Assembly: GCF_900143645.1 (NCBI RefSeq)
Contig: NZ_FRFD01000014.1
Location: 62,001-126,000 of the forward strand
Origin: Anaerocolumna xylanovorans DSM 12503
GTDB taxonomy: Bacteria; Bacillota; Clostridia; Lachnospirales; Lachnospiraceae
Direction of reading: 5' to 3'
DNA: 64,000 nucleotides
Below, piece after piece: positions 8,273 to 17,073 of the stretch (its first letter is position 1; every line of letters begins with the position of its first letter). A program made the translations under genes and the position numbers. A model generated the notes under the pieces. The model worked only from the letters and a program-made list of their open reading frames with translations. It was not told the DNA's origin and made no database searches.

Positions 8273-9355
8273 TTAAGCCCTTATGATGGTTCCTCCGCCA
8301 AGCACATAATCCCCGTCATAGAACACTACTGCCTGTCCGGGTGTTACTGCCCTTTGAGGTTCTTTAAAACAACATTCTACAAGGTCTTCACTGTTTTTGC
8401 GTATAACTGCCTTCGCGCCTCTGTGGTTATACCGGATCTTAACATCTACCTCCATCTCACCCTGTAAATCTTCTACAGACATGAAATTAAGATTGTTGGC
8501 ATAAAGTTTCTCGGAAAAGACCTCTTCTCCCGTACCGATTACCACTTCATTCGTATCCGGACGGATATCTATTACAAATACCGGGTAGCCCAATGCAAGG
8601 TTTAGACCCTTACGCTGTCCGACGGTATAATGGATGATTCCCTTATGTCTTCCGATAATCCTTCCATCCGTAGTTACAAAATCACCTGCCTTGGCTTCCT
8701 CCCCTGTATATTCTTCAATGAACTTTGCGTAATCCTTATCGGGAATAAAGCATATTTCCTGGCTGTCCGGCTTGGAGGCAATCCTTAGATTAATCTTCTT
8801 TGCAATTTCTCTTATCTCATTCTTATTGTAGTCACCTACAGGCATCAGAGTATGGGATAATTGATGCTGAGTCAGGTTATATAAGGCATAGGTCTGGTCC
8901 TTTTCTGTCGTAACGGATTTTTGAAGTGTATACCTTCCATTCTCTAATTGCACTACCTTGGCATAATGTCCCGTTGCGATATAATCAGCTCCGATATCCA
9001 AAGAGCGCTTCAAAAGAGATTCCCATTTTACGTACCTGTTACAGGCAATACAGGGATTGGGGGTATTACCGCTTTGGTACTCCTTTACAAAGTAATCCAT
9101 GACGGCACACTTAAACTCCTGTTTAAAATTCATAACATAGTAGGGAATCTCAAGGGCAAAAGAAACTCTTCTGGCATCATCTACAGCACTTAAGCCGCAG
9201 CAGCCGCCGCTTTCTTCCTGAAGAGACCTTTCCTCATCCTGCCATATCTGCATGGTAACTCCGATAACCTCATATCCGGCTTCCTTTAAGAGATAAGCAG
9301 CTACAGAGGAATCCACTCCTCCTGACATCCCGACTACTACTTTCTTCTTGTCCAA
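8273..9355 (-). CDS. mnmA: tRNA-specific 2-thiouridylase MnmA
   Basis: 360-residue enzyme that thiolates U34 of Lys, Glu and Gln tRNAs with sulfur relayed from cysteine desulfurase. The PP-loop GMSGGVDSS is at ~9-17. The catalytic cysteine motif NPCIACNRYVKW is near 103, and the partner cysteine motif SQEICF near 200. The C-terminal beta-barrel RNA-binding domain is complete. The start is TTG 9355 behind GGAGG. It is the last gene of iscR-iscS-iscU-mnmA, so sulfur supply and use are cotranscribed. Confidence 0.95.
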   Translation of the reverse strand: MDKKKVVVGMSGGVDSSVAAYLLKEAGYEVIGVTMQIWQDEERSLQEESGGCCGLSAVDDARRVSFALEIPYYVMNFKQEFKCAVMDYFVKEYQSGNTPNPCIACNRYVKWESLLKRSLDIGADYIATGHYAKVVQLENGRYTLQKSVTTEKDQTYALYNLTQHQLSHTLMPVGDYNKNEIREIAKKINLRIASKPDSQEICFIPDKDYAKFIEEYTGEEAKAGDFVTTDGRIIGRHKGIIHYTVGQRKGLNLALGYPVFVIDIRPDTNEVVIGTGEEVFSEKLYANNLNFMSVEDLQGEMEVDVKIRYNHRGAKAVIRKNSEDLVECCFKEPQRAVTPGQAVVFYDGDYVLGGGTIIRA

Positions 9356-9387
9356 ACTAATCCTCCTAGCTCCTATTGCGATACTGC

Positions 9388-9825
9388 TTAGTACTCTTCC
9401 CTTGGCTCTTCTTCACTGATATCAGACTTCGGTTTTTCCAGTCCTTCAATTACAATACTGTTCTTTTCTGCATAATCCCAAAGTGCTGCATGGATTGCTT
9501 CTTCAGCCAACAGAGAACAGTGAACCTTAACAGGAGGCAGCCCATCGAGAGCATCCATAACTGCCTTATTCGTAATCTTTAGTGCTTCATTGATGTTCTT
9601 ACCCTTTACCAGCTCAGTTGCCATGCTGCTGGTAGCCACTGCAGCACCGCAACCAAAGGTCTTGAATTTTACATCCTTTATAATACCCTCTTCATCAATA
9701 TCCAGATAGATACGCATGATATCACCGCATTTAGCATTTCCTACGGTACCGACACCACTGGCATCCTCTATCTCTCCAACGTTTCTGGGATTTGTGAAAT
9801 GGTCCATTACTTTCTCACTGTACAT
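9388..9825 (-). CDS. iscU: Fe-S cluster scaffold protein IscU/NifU
   Basis: 145-residue Fe-S assembly scaffold. Cluster-ligand cysteines are in GNAKCGDIMRIYL, FKTFGCGAAVA and VKVHCSLLAEEAIHAAL. The aspartate beside the first Cys (C-G-D) and the HCS motif are standard. The start is ATG 9825 behind AGCGGAGGAATTAAG. An upstream in-frame start would add nine residues but lies before that ribosome site. It accepts sulfur from the adjacent IscS and passes clusters to target proteins. Confidence 0.93.
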   Translation of the reverse strand: MYSEKVMDHFTNPRNVGEIEDASGVGTVGNAKCGDIMRIYLDIDEEGIIKDVKFKTFGCGAAVATSSMATELVKGKNINEALKITNKAVMDALDGLPPVKVHCSLLAEEAIHAALWDYAEKNSIVIEGLEKPKSDISEEEPREEY

Positions 9826-9969
9826 CTTAATTCCTCCGCTATTTCCTACCATTTAGGAATTCTTTTATAATTTATATCTGTTCTGTATTTATTTTTATTT
9901 TGGGTTTATTTTATATTCCCATCCTGTTATTACTTTTCTGAAAACCACACGCAATGCATTTCTATGCTC

Positions 9970-11157
9970 TTACTGCCTGCTCATACCCTTTACAAAATCC
10001 TCATAAAGAGGTGACATGGAACGCAGCTTTGCAACAATCTCTTTGGTAGTATCCACTACATAATCCATCTCTTCTTTGGTATTATCTTCACAAAGTGTAA
10101 GACGCAAAGAGCCGTGTGCAATCTCATGAGGAAGTCCAATTGCTAAAAGCACATGGGAAGGATCCAGTGACCCGGAGGTACAGGCAGAGCCGCTGGAGGC
10201 ACAGATATTTTGCATATCCAGCATGATTAAAAGGGATTCACCTTCAATAAATTGGAAAGCAAAGTTCGCATTGTTAGGCAATCTCTTGGTTCTGTGTCCG
10301 TTTAACCTTACATAAGGAACTTCCTTTAAAACCCTCTCTATGAGATAATCTCTTAATTCAATTTCTTTTTTCTGGCGTTCCTCCAGTGTACTCATGGCAA
10401 TCTCAACCGCTTTGCCAAAGCCTACGATACCCGGTACATTTTCTGTTCCGGCTCTTCTTTGCCTCTCCTGGGCTCCGCCGTGTACAAAGGATCTTAACTT
10501 AAGACCTTTCCTTATATATAAGAAGCCAATGCCCTTAGGGCCGTTAAGCTTATGTCCGCTGGCACTAAGCATATCAATATTCATGTCTTTTACATCAATA
10601 TTTACCTGTCCAAAAGCCTGAACCGCATCCGTATGAAAAAGAATATTGTTGGCCTTTGCAATTTCACCGATTTCCTTAATGGGCTGGATTGTTCCAATCT
10701 CATTGTTTGCTGCCATAATGGATATTAATATAGTAGTAGGTCTGATAGCCTTTTTTAATTCCTCTAATTTCACAACACCATTTTCATCTACATCAAGATA
10801 AGTAACTTCAAATCCCTTCTTCTCCAGGTATTCGCAGGTATGAAGGACAGCATGGTGCTCAATCTTGGAAGTGATAATGTGATTTCCCTTATCACTGTAG
10901 CTTTCAGCAGTGGCTTTTAAAGCCCAGTTATCAGACTCTGTTCCTCCGGCAGTAAAATAAACATCACTGCTCTCGGCATTTAATGCCTTGGCAATTGTAT
11001 TCCTGGCTTCATCCACAGCTTTTTTATTCTGTGTGGCAAGCTCATAAACGCTGGAGGGGTTTCCAAAATACTCTGTAAAATAAGGTAACATAGCCTCCAC
11101 TACAGCAGGACGTGTCTTTGTTGTAGCTGCATTGTCCAAATAAATCTTTTTTTCCAT
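9970..11157 (-). CDS. iscS: Cysteine desulfurase IscS/NifS
   Basis: 395-residue PLP-dependent cysteine desulfurase that converts cysteine to alanine and a protein persulfide for Fe-S clusters and tRNA thiolation. YLDNAATT opens the fold. SGHKLNGPKG holds the PLP lysine (~202), SKIEHHAV the aspartate/histidine ring region, and SSGSACTSGS the persulfide cysteine (~325). The start is ATG 11157 behind AGGAG with 9-bp spacing; an ATG at 11166 overlaps that ribosome site. It lies 17 bp after iscR. Confidence 0.95.
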   Translation of the reverse strand: MEKKIYLDNAATTKTRPAVVEAMLPYFTEYFGNPSSVYELATQNKKAVDEARNTIAKALNAESSDVYFTAGGTESDNWALKATAESYSDKGNHIITSKIEHHAVLHTCEYLEKKGFEVTYLDVDENGVVKLEELKKAIRPTTILISIMAANNEIGTIQPIKEIGEIAKANNILFHTDAVQAFGQVNIDVKDMNIDMLSASGHKLNGPKGIGFLYIRKGLKLRSFVHGGAQERQRRAGTENVPGIVGFGKAVEIAMSTLEERQKKEIELRDYLIERVLKEVPYVRLNGHRTKRLPNNANFAFQFIEGESLLIMLDMQNICASSGSACTSGSLDPSHVLLAIGLPHEIAHGSLRLTLCEDNTKEEMDYVVDTTKEIVAKLRSMSPLYEDFVKGMSRQ

Positions 11158-11182
11158 CTGTGTCATCTCCTAAATTGATATC

Positions 11183-11662
11183 TTATTGCCCGCATGAAGG
11201 CTTAATACGGGGTTCTCTGCCCTCAGACGCACTTTCATTTGTTATGCGCCTGCCCTCTTCCAGCAGTTCCGAGAGGAGCATAGTATCCACCGTATTGTTT
11301 ATACTATCACTAATACGCATCCAGACATATTTTGTTACACATGAATTAGCCCCTACGCAGGTATTACTGCTGCCTTCAATCTCTGCACAGTCTACAGGAT
11401 TTAAGTCTCCCTCAAGAGCTCTTAAGATATCTCCTACCGAAATTTCCTCCGGCTTCCTTGCCAGAACATAACCACCCTGGGCGCCACGGATACTGTTAAC
11501 TATCCCCGCCTTCTTTAACTTGGCAATTAACTGCTCCAAATAGCTGATTGAGATACCCTGTCTTTCTGCAATAGAACTTAGAGCCACAGCTTCATCCTCA
11601 CTGTTTAAAGCCAGGTCAACTACCGCTCTTAAGCCATATCTTCCTTTCGTAGATAATTTCAT
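11183..11662 (-). CDS. iscR: Rrf2-family Fe-S regulator IscR
   Basis: 159-residue Rrf2-type winged-helix regulator. The N-terminus MKLSTKGRYGLRAVVDLA and the wing helix ISISYLEQLIAKLKKAGIV are characteristic. Three cysteines (in PVDCAE, NTCVGANSC) are spaced as in [2Fe-2S] IscR, so it probably senses cluster status. First gene of the isc-mnmA operon, and likely autoregulatory through repeats in its own promoter region. Confidence 0.92.
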   Translation of the reverse strand: MKLSTKGRYGLRAVVDLALNSEDEAVALSSIAERQGISISYLEQLIAKLKKAGIVNSIRGAQGGYVLARKPEEISVGDILRALEGDLNPVDCAEIEGSSNTCVGANSCVTKYVWMRISDSINNTVDTMLLSELLEEGRRITNESASEGREPRIKPSCGQ

Positions 11663-11695
11663 TGTACCACCTCTCTATTAGCTGCTGAAATCCCT

Positions 11696-11763
11696 ACTAT
11701 TTTATTTCCGAGTAAAATAGTGTACATTACACACATAATAGCATTGTCAATTATAAAAGTCAA
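11696..11763 (-). promoter_or_regulatory. iscR promoter with palindrome
   Basis: On the minus strand TTGACT, 17 bp, TATTAT (11735-11763). Downstream, in the 5' untranslated region, ACTATTTTA and TAAAATAGT form a perfect 9-bp inverted repeat around 8 bases (11696-11721). The repeat could be an IscR operator or an mRNA hairpin. Confidence 0.65.
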
Positions 11764-11853
11764 TATACTTTACCCTCTATTTTCTATTCTTTCTCCTTGC
11801 CGCCCTGAATATATTAATATGAATCAAAAGACTTCTAAAGGTTTGTGTAATCT

Positions 11854-13416
11854 ATGTCGAAAAGCAAAAGTAACTTGATTAAAGGTACCATTATCCTAAC
11901 CTTAGCCGGATTTTTAACCCGCATAGTCGGGTTCTTCTACCGCATTTTTTTATCCAACGCAATGGGTGCTGAGGCCCTTGGTGTATATCAGCTTGTATTT
12001 CCTATTTACAGTATATGTTTTACCATATTTGCTTCCGGCATACAGACTGCTATTTCTACTTTGGTAGCCAATGAGTTGGGAAAACAGCGTTATACGGGAA
12101 TTATGAAGGTATTAAGAAACGGAGGGATCATATCCTTTTCTCTGGCACTTCTTCTCTCTTTCTTTACCTATCATTATTCCACCTTCCTCGCCGTACATAT
12201 ATTAAGGGAGCCGGCCACAGCCTCCTCCCTTAGAATTCTTGCCATATGCTTTCCCTTCTGCGGAATCACATCCTGCATAAACGGTTATTATTACGGGCTT
12301 AAAAAAGCCGGAATCCCTGCGACCACACAACTCTTAGAACAAATCATAAGAGTACTTGCCGTATACTTTATCGCTGCTTCTGCCGGCGGCGGCAACTTAA
12401 AGGTAACTTGCGACCTTGCCGTTCTTGGTATTGTATTCGGAGAAATAGCCTCACAGCTGTATAACGTAGGCTCCATGTTTTTAACTAAAACTTCCCGAAA
12501 TATCAGACACTTATCCTCATCCTATGCAGCACTCAATACCTCCGGTTCCAGTCCTATGAATACCAAAGGCGACGGCTTAACCAGAGGCCTTATAAAGATG
12601 AGTATCCCTTTAACAGCTAATCGTCTGTTAATCAGTATTCTCCACAGCGTCGAAGCTATTTTGATCCCCGCTATGCTGAAAAAATATGGCTTAAGCAGCG
12701 AAGAAGCCCTAAGTATATTTGGTGTTTTAAGCGGTATGTCCCTGCCTTTTATATTATTTCCTTCCGCTATCACCAATTCTCTCTCCGTACTTTTGCTTCC
12801 TACTATCTCCGAAGCCCAGTCTGCCGGTCAAGACAGCCTGATAAAGCGGACTTCTGCCATCACTATAAAATACAGCCTGCTTATTGGTATCTTAAGCACC
12901 GGAATCTTTATAAGCTTTGGCAATGAACTGGGGAATCTGGTATATCACAACAGCCTGTCAGGAAGCTTTCTTATTATATTGGCATGGCTGTGCCCTTTTC
13001 TTTATATAACCACAACTCTTAACAGCATTATCAATGGCCTTGGGCTTGTTCACCTTACCTTTGTCGGTACTGTACTTGGGCTTATAATACGGATAGTTAT
13101 CATAATTGCCCTCGTTCCTATGCAAGGAATAAATGGCTACCTGATAAGCCTTTTAGTAAGCCAGCTTATTATGACAGTCTTTGGAGCATACCTGGTTGTC
13201 AAGTACATCCATCCACCCTTTCAGGCAGCTGAAGTTATTGCAAAGCCCGGCATTATCGTTGCTTTATGCAGCTTCATGATCCACCGGTTCTATTTACATC
13301 TGCCTGCCGCCAGTCAAAGTCTGAAATCAGTATTACTTTTATGTGTTCTGCTTCTTTGCTCCAGTATGCTGCTTATGTATTTGACTAAAACTATAAGTTC
13401 TGAAGATTTTAAGTAA
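11854..13416 (+). CDS. SpoVB-like lipid II/polysaccharide flippase (MOP superfamily)
   Basis: 520-residue integral membrane protein of the MOP exporter superfamily, polysaccharide transporter branch. It begins with positive residues then a first membrane helix (GTIILTLAGFLTRIVGFFYR), the usual opening of SpoVB/YtgP/MurJ-like flippases. About 13-14 hydrophobic segments span the length. SpoVB is needed for spore cortex synthesis in Bacillus; several paralogues are usual in Clostridia, so an exact SpoVB role is not certain. It converges with the GGDEF gene, overlapping it by 8 bp at the stop codons. Confidence 0.82.
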   Translation: MSKSKSNLIKGTIILTLAGFLTRIVGFFYRIFLSNAMGAEALGVYQLVFPIYSICFTIFASGIQTAISTLVANELGKQRYTGIMKVLRNGGIISFSLALLLSFFTYHYSTFLAVHILREPATASSLRILAICFPFCGITSCINGYYYGLKKAGIPATTQLLEQIIRVLAVYFIAASAGGGNLKVTCDLAVLGIVFGEIASQLYNVGSMFLTKTSRNIRHLSSSYAALNTSGSSPMNTKGDGLTRGLIKMSIPLTANRLLISILHSVEAILIPAMLKKYGLSSEEALSIFGVLSGMSLPFILFPSAITNSLSVLLLPTISEAQSAGQDSLIKRTSAITIKYSLLIGILSTGIFISFGNELGNLVYHNSLSGSFLIILAWLCPFLYITTTLNSIINGLGLVHLTFVGTVLGLIIRIVIIIALVPMQGINGYLISLLVSQLIMTVFGAYLVVKYIHPPFQAAEVIAKPGIIVALCSFMIHRFYLHLPAASQSLKSVLLLCVLLLCSSMLLMYLTKTISSEDFK

Positions 13417-14920
13417 AAAGCTTAAAACTGCCCTTCCCCTCATCCTTTACGGAATAAAGAGCCTTATCCGCACAATTAATCAATTCCGTATAAGTAGTAC
13501 CGTCTTCGGGATATAAAGAAATCCCGATACTGCCTGATACATATACTTCTTGCTCATCAATTGCATAGGCAGTGTCCAGGGCTTCCCGAAGAAGGTTGGC
13601 TTTATTAATAATACATTCCATGTTCTCCACATTCTGGGAGAATACAATAAATTCATCACCGCCGACGCGTCCGATGACCTCTTTAGGAAATATCCGTTTG
13701 ATTTTGTCCATTATAAACACAAGGATATTATCACCGGCCAGATGCCCGTAGTTGTCATTCACATGTTTGAAATCATCAATATCTATCATCATTAATATAT
13801 GTTTGGAGTTATTATTGCGTCTTAAATAATCGTCTATAATTTCTTTTGTAGTAACTTTATTATAAACACCCGTCAACAGGTCTCTTTTTGCCTTATATTC
13901 AAGCTTTTGCAATTCCTTTTTATGTAGATCAATATTTACCACTTTGCCGATAACGCTGACAGCATCCTTGTACTCATCATAGATAGTCTTTCCTCTGATA
14001 TGGCACCATACAAATTCATTGTTTATATTTTTAATACGAAACTCTGCTTCAATCATTCCCTTTCCGCTACAGAGCGTTCTTGCAAAGAGTTTAAGGTCCT
14101 GATAATCTTCCGGATGGACCATGGATTTCTTATATGTATCCACCGCTGTAAAATTCTCAATTACAGGATTGCGTCCATAAACTTCCTTATACTTATCTGC
14201 AAAAATCATAATATCCCTCTCAACTTTGTATTCAAAAAGTATATCATTTGATATTTCTGCAGCAATCCGGTACCTTTCTTCCTCCAGCGTAAGCTTGTCC
14301 TGCATATCCTTTAGACTGGTCACATCCAATAAAACAGCCGACAGAGATTTTTCTCCATCTTTGTCAAGAGCAAAATTACCATTCAGCAGAATATTTATAA
14401 CCTCTCCGCTGCGGGTAACCATGCGCAATTCAATCTGTATATAAGTGCCATTGGAAAATTCCTTCTTTAGACTTCGTATCTTCTCTTTATCCTCCTCATA
14501 AACAAATCTTAGGAAACAATTATCATATTCCAATTCAATTTCATTCTGTCCATAACCTATAATCTCATAGAATTTGGGGTTGGCATAGGTAATCTGATAT
14601 CCTGACCCCAGTAAAAAATTGAAAAATCCTGCATGAACGCTTTTTGTTATATGTGCCAGCTCCGTTGTGGCTTTCTTCACCTGATTATTACAAAGGATGC
14701 TGCTGATAAAGCTTATTATCAACGACAGCAGGAAAAGCAAAAAAAGAAATACCACGCCACTCTTCCTGGTTGCCTCATATAACATTTCATTATCTTTTAC
14801 TGCAAAATTTATCAAGAGTAAAATACTTGCCAATACTGCGAGTCCAAGAGAAATCCCAATGGTATTATTCAACCGCGGGATTCCCTTTTTAAGAATATTG
14901 TCTGTATTATTCTCCTTCAT
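13409..14920 (-). CDS. Membrane PAS-PAS-GGDEF diguanylate cyclase
   Basis: 503-residue sensor enzyme that makes c-di-GMP from two GTP. Two membrane helices lie at ~20-75 (SLGLAVLASILLLINFAV and VVFLFLLFLLSLIISF). Two PAS domains cover ~90-210 and ~215-335. The GGDEF domain (~335-500) begins KRDLLTGVYNK and holds the intact active-site motif RVGGDEF. The usual RxxD inhibitory site five residues before GGDEF is absent, so product inhibition at that site is not expected. A c-di-GMP-I riboswitch precedes the gene, giving a direct feedback route. Confidence 0.92.
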   Translation of the reverse strand: MKENNTDNILKKGIPRLNNTIGISLGLAVLASILLLINFAVKDNEMLYEATRKSGVVFLFLLFLLSLIISFISSILCNNQVKKATTELAHITKSVHAGFFNFLLGSGYQITYANPKFYEIIGYGQNEIELEYDNCFLRFVYEEDKEKIRSLKKEFSNGTYIQIELRMVTRSGEVINILLNGNFALDKDGEKSLSAVLLDVTSLKDMQDKLTLEEERYRIAAEISNDILFEYKVERDIMIFADKYKEVYGRNPVIENFTAVDTYKKSMVHPEDYQDLKLFARTLCSGKGMIEAEFRIKNINNEFVWCHIRGKTIYDEYKDAVSVIGKVVNIDLHKKELQKLEYKAKRDLLTGVYNKVTTKEIIDDYLRRNNNSKHILMMIDIDDFKHVNDNYGHLAGDNILVFIMDKIKRIFPKEVIGRVGGDEFIVFSQNVENMECIINKANLLREALDTAYAIDEQEVYVSGSIGISLYPEDGTTYTELINCADKALYSVKDEGKGSFKLFT

Positions 14921-14968
14921 TTATCATCACCCTTCCAGATTAGTACAACAGCCCCCTAAACTACATGC

Positions 14969-14997
14969 AAAAAAAGCCCGTGCATATACATCGAGCT
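14969..14997 (-). terminator. Riboswitch expression-platform terminator
   Basis: On the minus strand AGCTCG...CGGGCT with an inner TGTATATGCA hairpin, followed by seven T. It lies 16 bp downstream of the c-di-GMP aptamer and 48 bp before the GGDEF start. Confidence 0.75.
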
Positions 14998-15012
14998 TAG
15001 CCTGCCGTATAT

Positions 15013-15106
15013 CCTATTTCGTGCAACTGGCTGCCATATCTGTCTTAATACAGATTTAGACCCTAAGCTTTGCGTCCTCATCTTTCAATGAGTTTGCCAA
15101 TATAGG
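15013..15106 (-). ncRNA. c-di-GMP-I (GEMM) riboswitch aptamer
   Basis: On the minus strand the conserved GEMM-I features appear in order: a P1 stem CCTAT/ATAGG, GGCAAAC, GAAAGATGAGGACGCAAAGC (tetraloop and GACGCAAAGC core), GGGTCTAA, a P3 hairpin, then ATGGCAGCCAGTTGC. The receptor contact between the GAAA loop and the second helix is therefore present. The aptamer lies upstream of a diguanylate cyclase gene and is followed by a terminator, so it probably acts at transcription. Whether ligand turns the gene on or off cannot be read directly. Confidence 0.93.
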
Positions 15107-15245
15107 TCTATTTTACTATATCATACTGCTATTTGCAAATTAAATCACATACCAAAATATTACATAATTCATCTTTTATCAGTGTCTGCTAATGTTTAGG
15201 GCTTCAGGAACTGTATTGACAAAACTTGATTTGTTCCTATTGCAT

Positions 15246-15273
15246 AAAAAAGCCCCCGTTAATAAACGAGAGC
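15246..15273 (-). terminator. Terminator of the first ABC operon
   Basis: On the minus strand GCTCTCGTT...AACGGGGGC with G-U pairs, then TTTTTT. It lies 49 bp after the last ABC gene. Confidence 0.75.
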
Positions 15274-15321
15274 CATAAGTAATAATATTTAGGTTTAGGT
15301 TAATGTCAGTTACATAGTCAG

Positions 15322-17073
15322 TTATACACTCCATCCCAGGCTGTCCTGCTGCATCCGGTAAAGCCGCTCATACAGTCCTTTCTTCTGCATTAATTCAGTG
15401 TGGTTTCCTTCCTCTGTGAGCTTTCCTTCTTCTAAAACGATGATTTTATCTGCACCTTCCACCGTTCGAAGCCTGTGTGCGATTACAATAACGGTCTTTC
15501 CCCGAATAAGCTTTGATATAGCCTGCTGAATCAGAACTTCATTTTCCGGGTCAAGAGATGCCGTTGCTTCATCCAGCAGGACAATGGGAGCATTTTTTAG
15601 CAAAGCACGGGCTATGGATATACGCTGCCTTTCTCCTCCCGAAAGGGTATATCCGTTCTCCCCCAGCATGGTATTATAACCCTCCGGTAATTTTGAAACA
15701 AATTCATCACAGCATGTGGCCTTTGCAGCCATCCTGACTTCCTTTTCCGAAGCATTCATATTTCCGATCCGGATGTTGTTATATACGGTATCATTAAATA
15801 GAATGACATCCTGAAAAACAAAAGACATATATCCCATCAGGTGCTCCGGATCCAGGGTTTTTATATCGATGCCGCCGATTTTAATGCATCCGCTGTTAAC
15901 ATCCCAGAATCTCGCTATGAGCTTTGAAACCGTACTTTTCCCGCAGCCCGAGGGTCCCACCAGTGCCGTAATGGCATTTGCAGGTATGGTCAGGGATAAA
16001 TTCTTTATAACCGTATTTTCTTCCTGGCTTTGGTTATTATACGAAAAGGATACATTATCAAGCTGGATATTCCAGTCTTTCAGATGCTTCCCTGCATCCC
16101 CCTCCATTACGGAGGCATTCATCAGTATCCTCATACGCTTTGTAGCCGTCCGATGGTAGAACAGCTCCGGAAGCAGTGTAAGCTCAACGATAAGCGGACC
16201 ATATATTTTTACTACAATTACAAAAAACATCAATAGGGGGATAAATTCAATTTTTCCCTTCGTCAGCAGGTAAGTCCCTGCGAATACGGTAATTCCTATT
16301 CCTGCCTGTAAAACCATCTGTGCGCCGGTAATAAAAATACCTGTACCCAGCTCCATCTGTATAGCCATCTTTTTTAGGAGGAGCAATGCCCTGTTAAGGG
16401 AAGAAAATTTGGCTCCGTCAAGCCCGCAGGATTTAATGACCTTAATTCCTTCCAGATATTCCTGTATCTGACCGGAGGCGTTTAATTTAGCCTCTATCTG
16501 CTTTTCGCTAAGACGTGTCTGGACCTTTTTGCTGCCCCAAATGATGCAGACCGAAACAGGGACCGTACAGAACATGGAAAGAGCCATCCTCCAGTCATAT
16601 AACGCTGTCAGTATGCAGATGAACAGAATGGAGACGGCATTTGCAAACAACTGGGGAACAATATGACTTAGGACATGCTCTGTGGTTGCACAGTCTGCCA
16701 TAATATTAGTTGTAAGCTCCGATAAGTCCCTGGTATTAAAAAAGCTCATAGGAAGCTTTCTTATCTGCTCTGCTACGCTTAATCGGGAATTTTCTGCTTC
16801 CAGATAGGAGGTAACATAGGTTTTCTTATACTCATACTTGCTGGCTAAGAAAACCACTATGGCTGCTGCAATCCCCCCTCCCCATAACATCCACAGGGCC
16901 GGGAGGTCAACGGCTTCACCGGTTAAGGGCTTTAATAACTGTGCGAAAATCTGTATGGTAATAATAAATGGCAGCATAAGTGCCAGATTCGACAAAGTGC
17001 AGGCTCCAATTGCTTTTTTTAAGTCAGCGTAACCTTTGTCCGTAAGCATCAGAAAACTTTTAAGCCTATGCAT
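15322..17073 (-). CDS. ABC exporter-fold half transporter (YbtQ-like)
   Basis: 583-residue membrane-ATPase half transporter. Six membrane helices occupy ~1-300. The nucleotide-binding domain (~330-583) has Walker A GPSGCGKS, signature LSGGERQ, Walker B IVLLDEAT and a switch His in AHRL. The start is ATG 17073 behind GGAGG and overlaps the stop of the upstream partner by 8 bp (ATGCATAG), so the two are translationally coupled and probably a heterodimer. A longer reading frame upstream would overlap the partner and lacks support. Such pairs resemble YbtPQ/IrtAB, which import ferric siderophores despite the exporter fold; this role is inference. Confidence 0.88.
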   Translation of the reverse strand: MHRLKSFLMLTDKGYADLKKAIGACTLSNLALMLPFIITIQIFAQLLKPLTGEAVDLPALWMLWGGGIAAAIVVFLASKYEYKKTYVTSYLEAENSRLSVAEQIRKLPMSFFNTRDLSELTTNIMADCATTEHVLSHIVPQLFANAVSILFICILTALYDWRMALSMFCTVPVSVCIIWGSKKVQTRLSEKQIEAKLNASGQIQEYLEGIKVIKSCGLDGAKFSSLNRALLLLKKMAIQMELGTGIFITGAQMVLQAGIGITVFAGTYLLTKGKIEFIPLLMFFVIVVKIYGPLIVELTLLPELFYHRTATKRMRILMNASVMEGDAGKHLKDWNIQLDNVSFSYNNQSQEENTVIKNLSLTIPANAITALVGPSGCGKSTVSKLIARFWDVNSGCIKIGGIDIKTLDPEHLMGYMSFVFQDVILFNDTVYNNIRIGNMNASEKEVRMAAKATCCDEFVSKLPEGYNTMLGENGYTLSGGERQRISIARALLKNAPIVLLDEATASLDPENEVLIQQAISKLIRGKTVIVIAHRLRTVEGADKIIVLEEGKLTEEGNHTELMQKKGLYERLYRMQQDSLGWSV

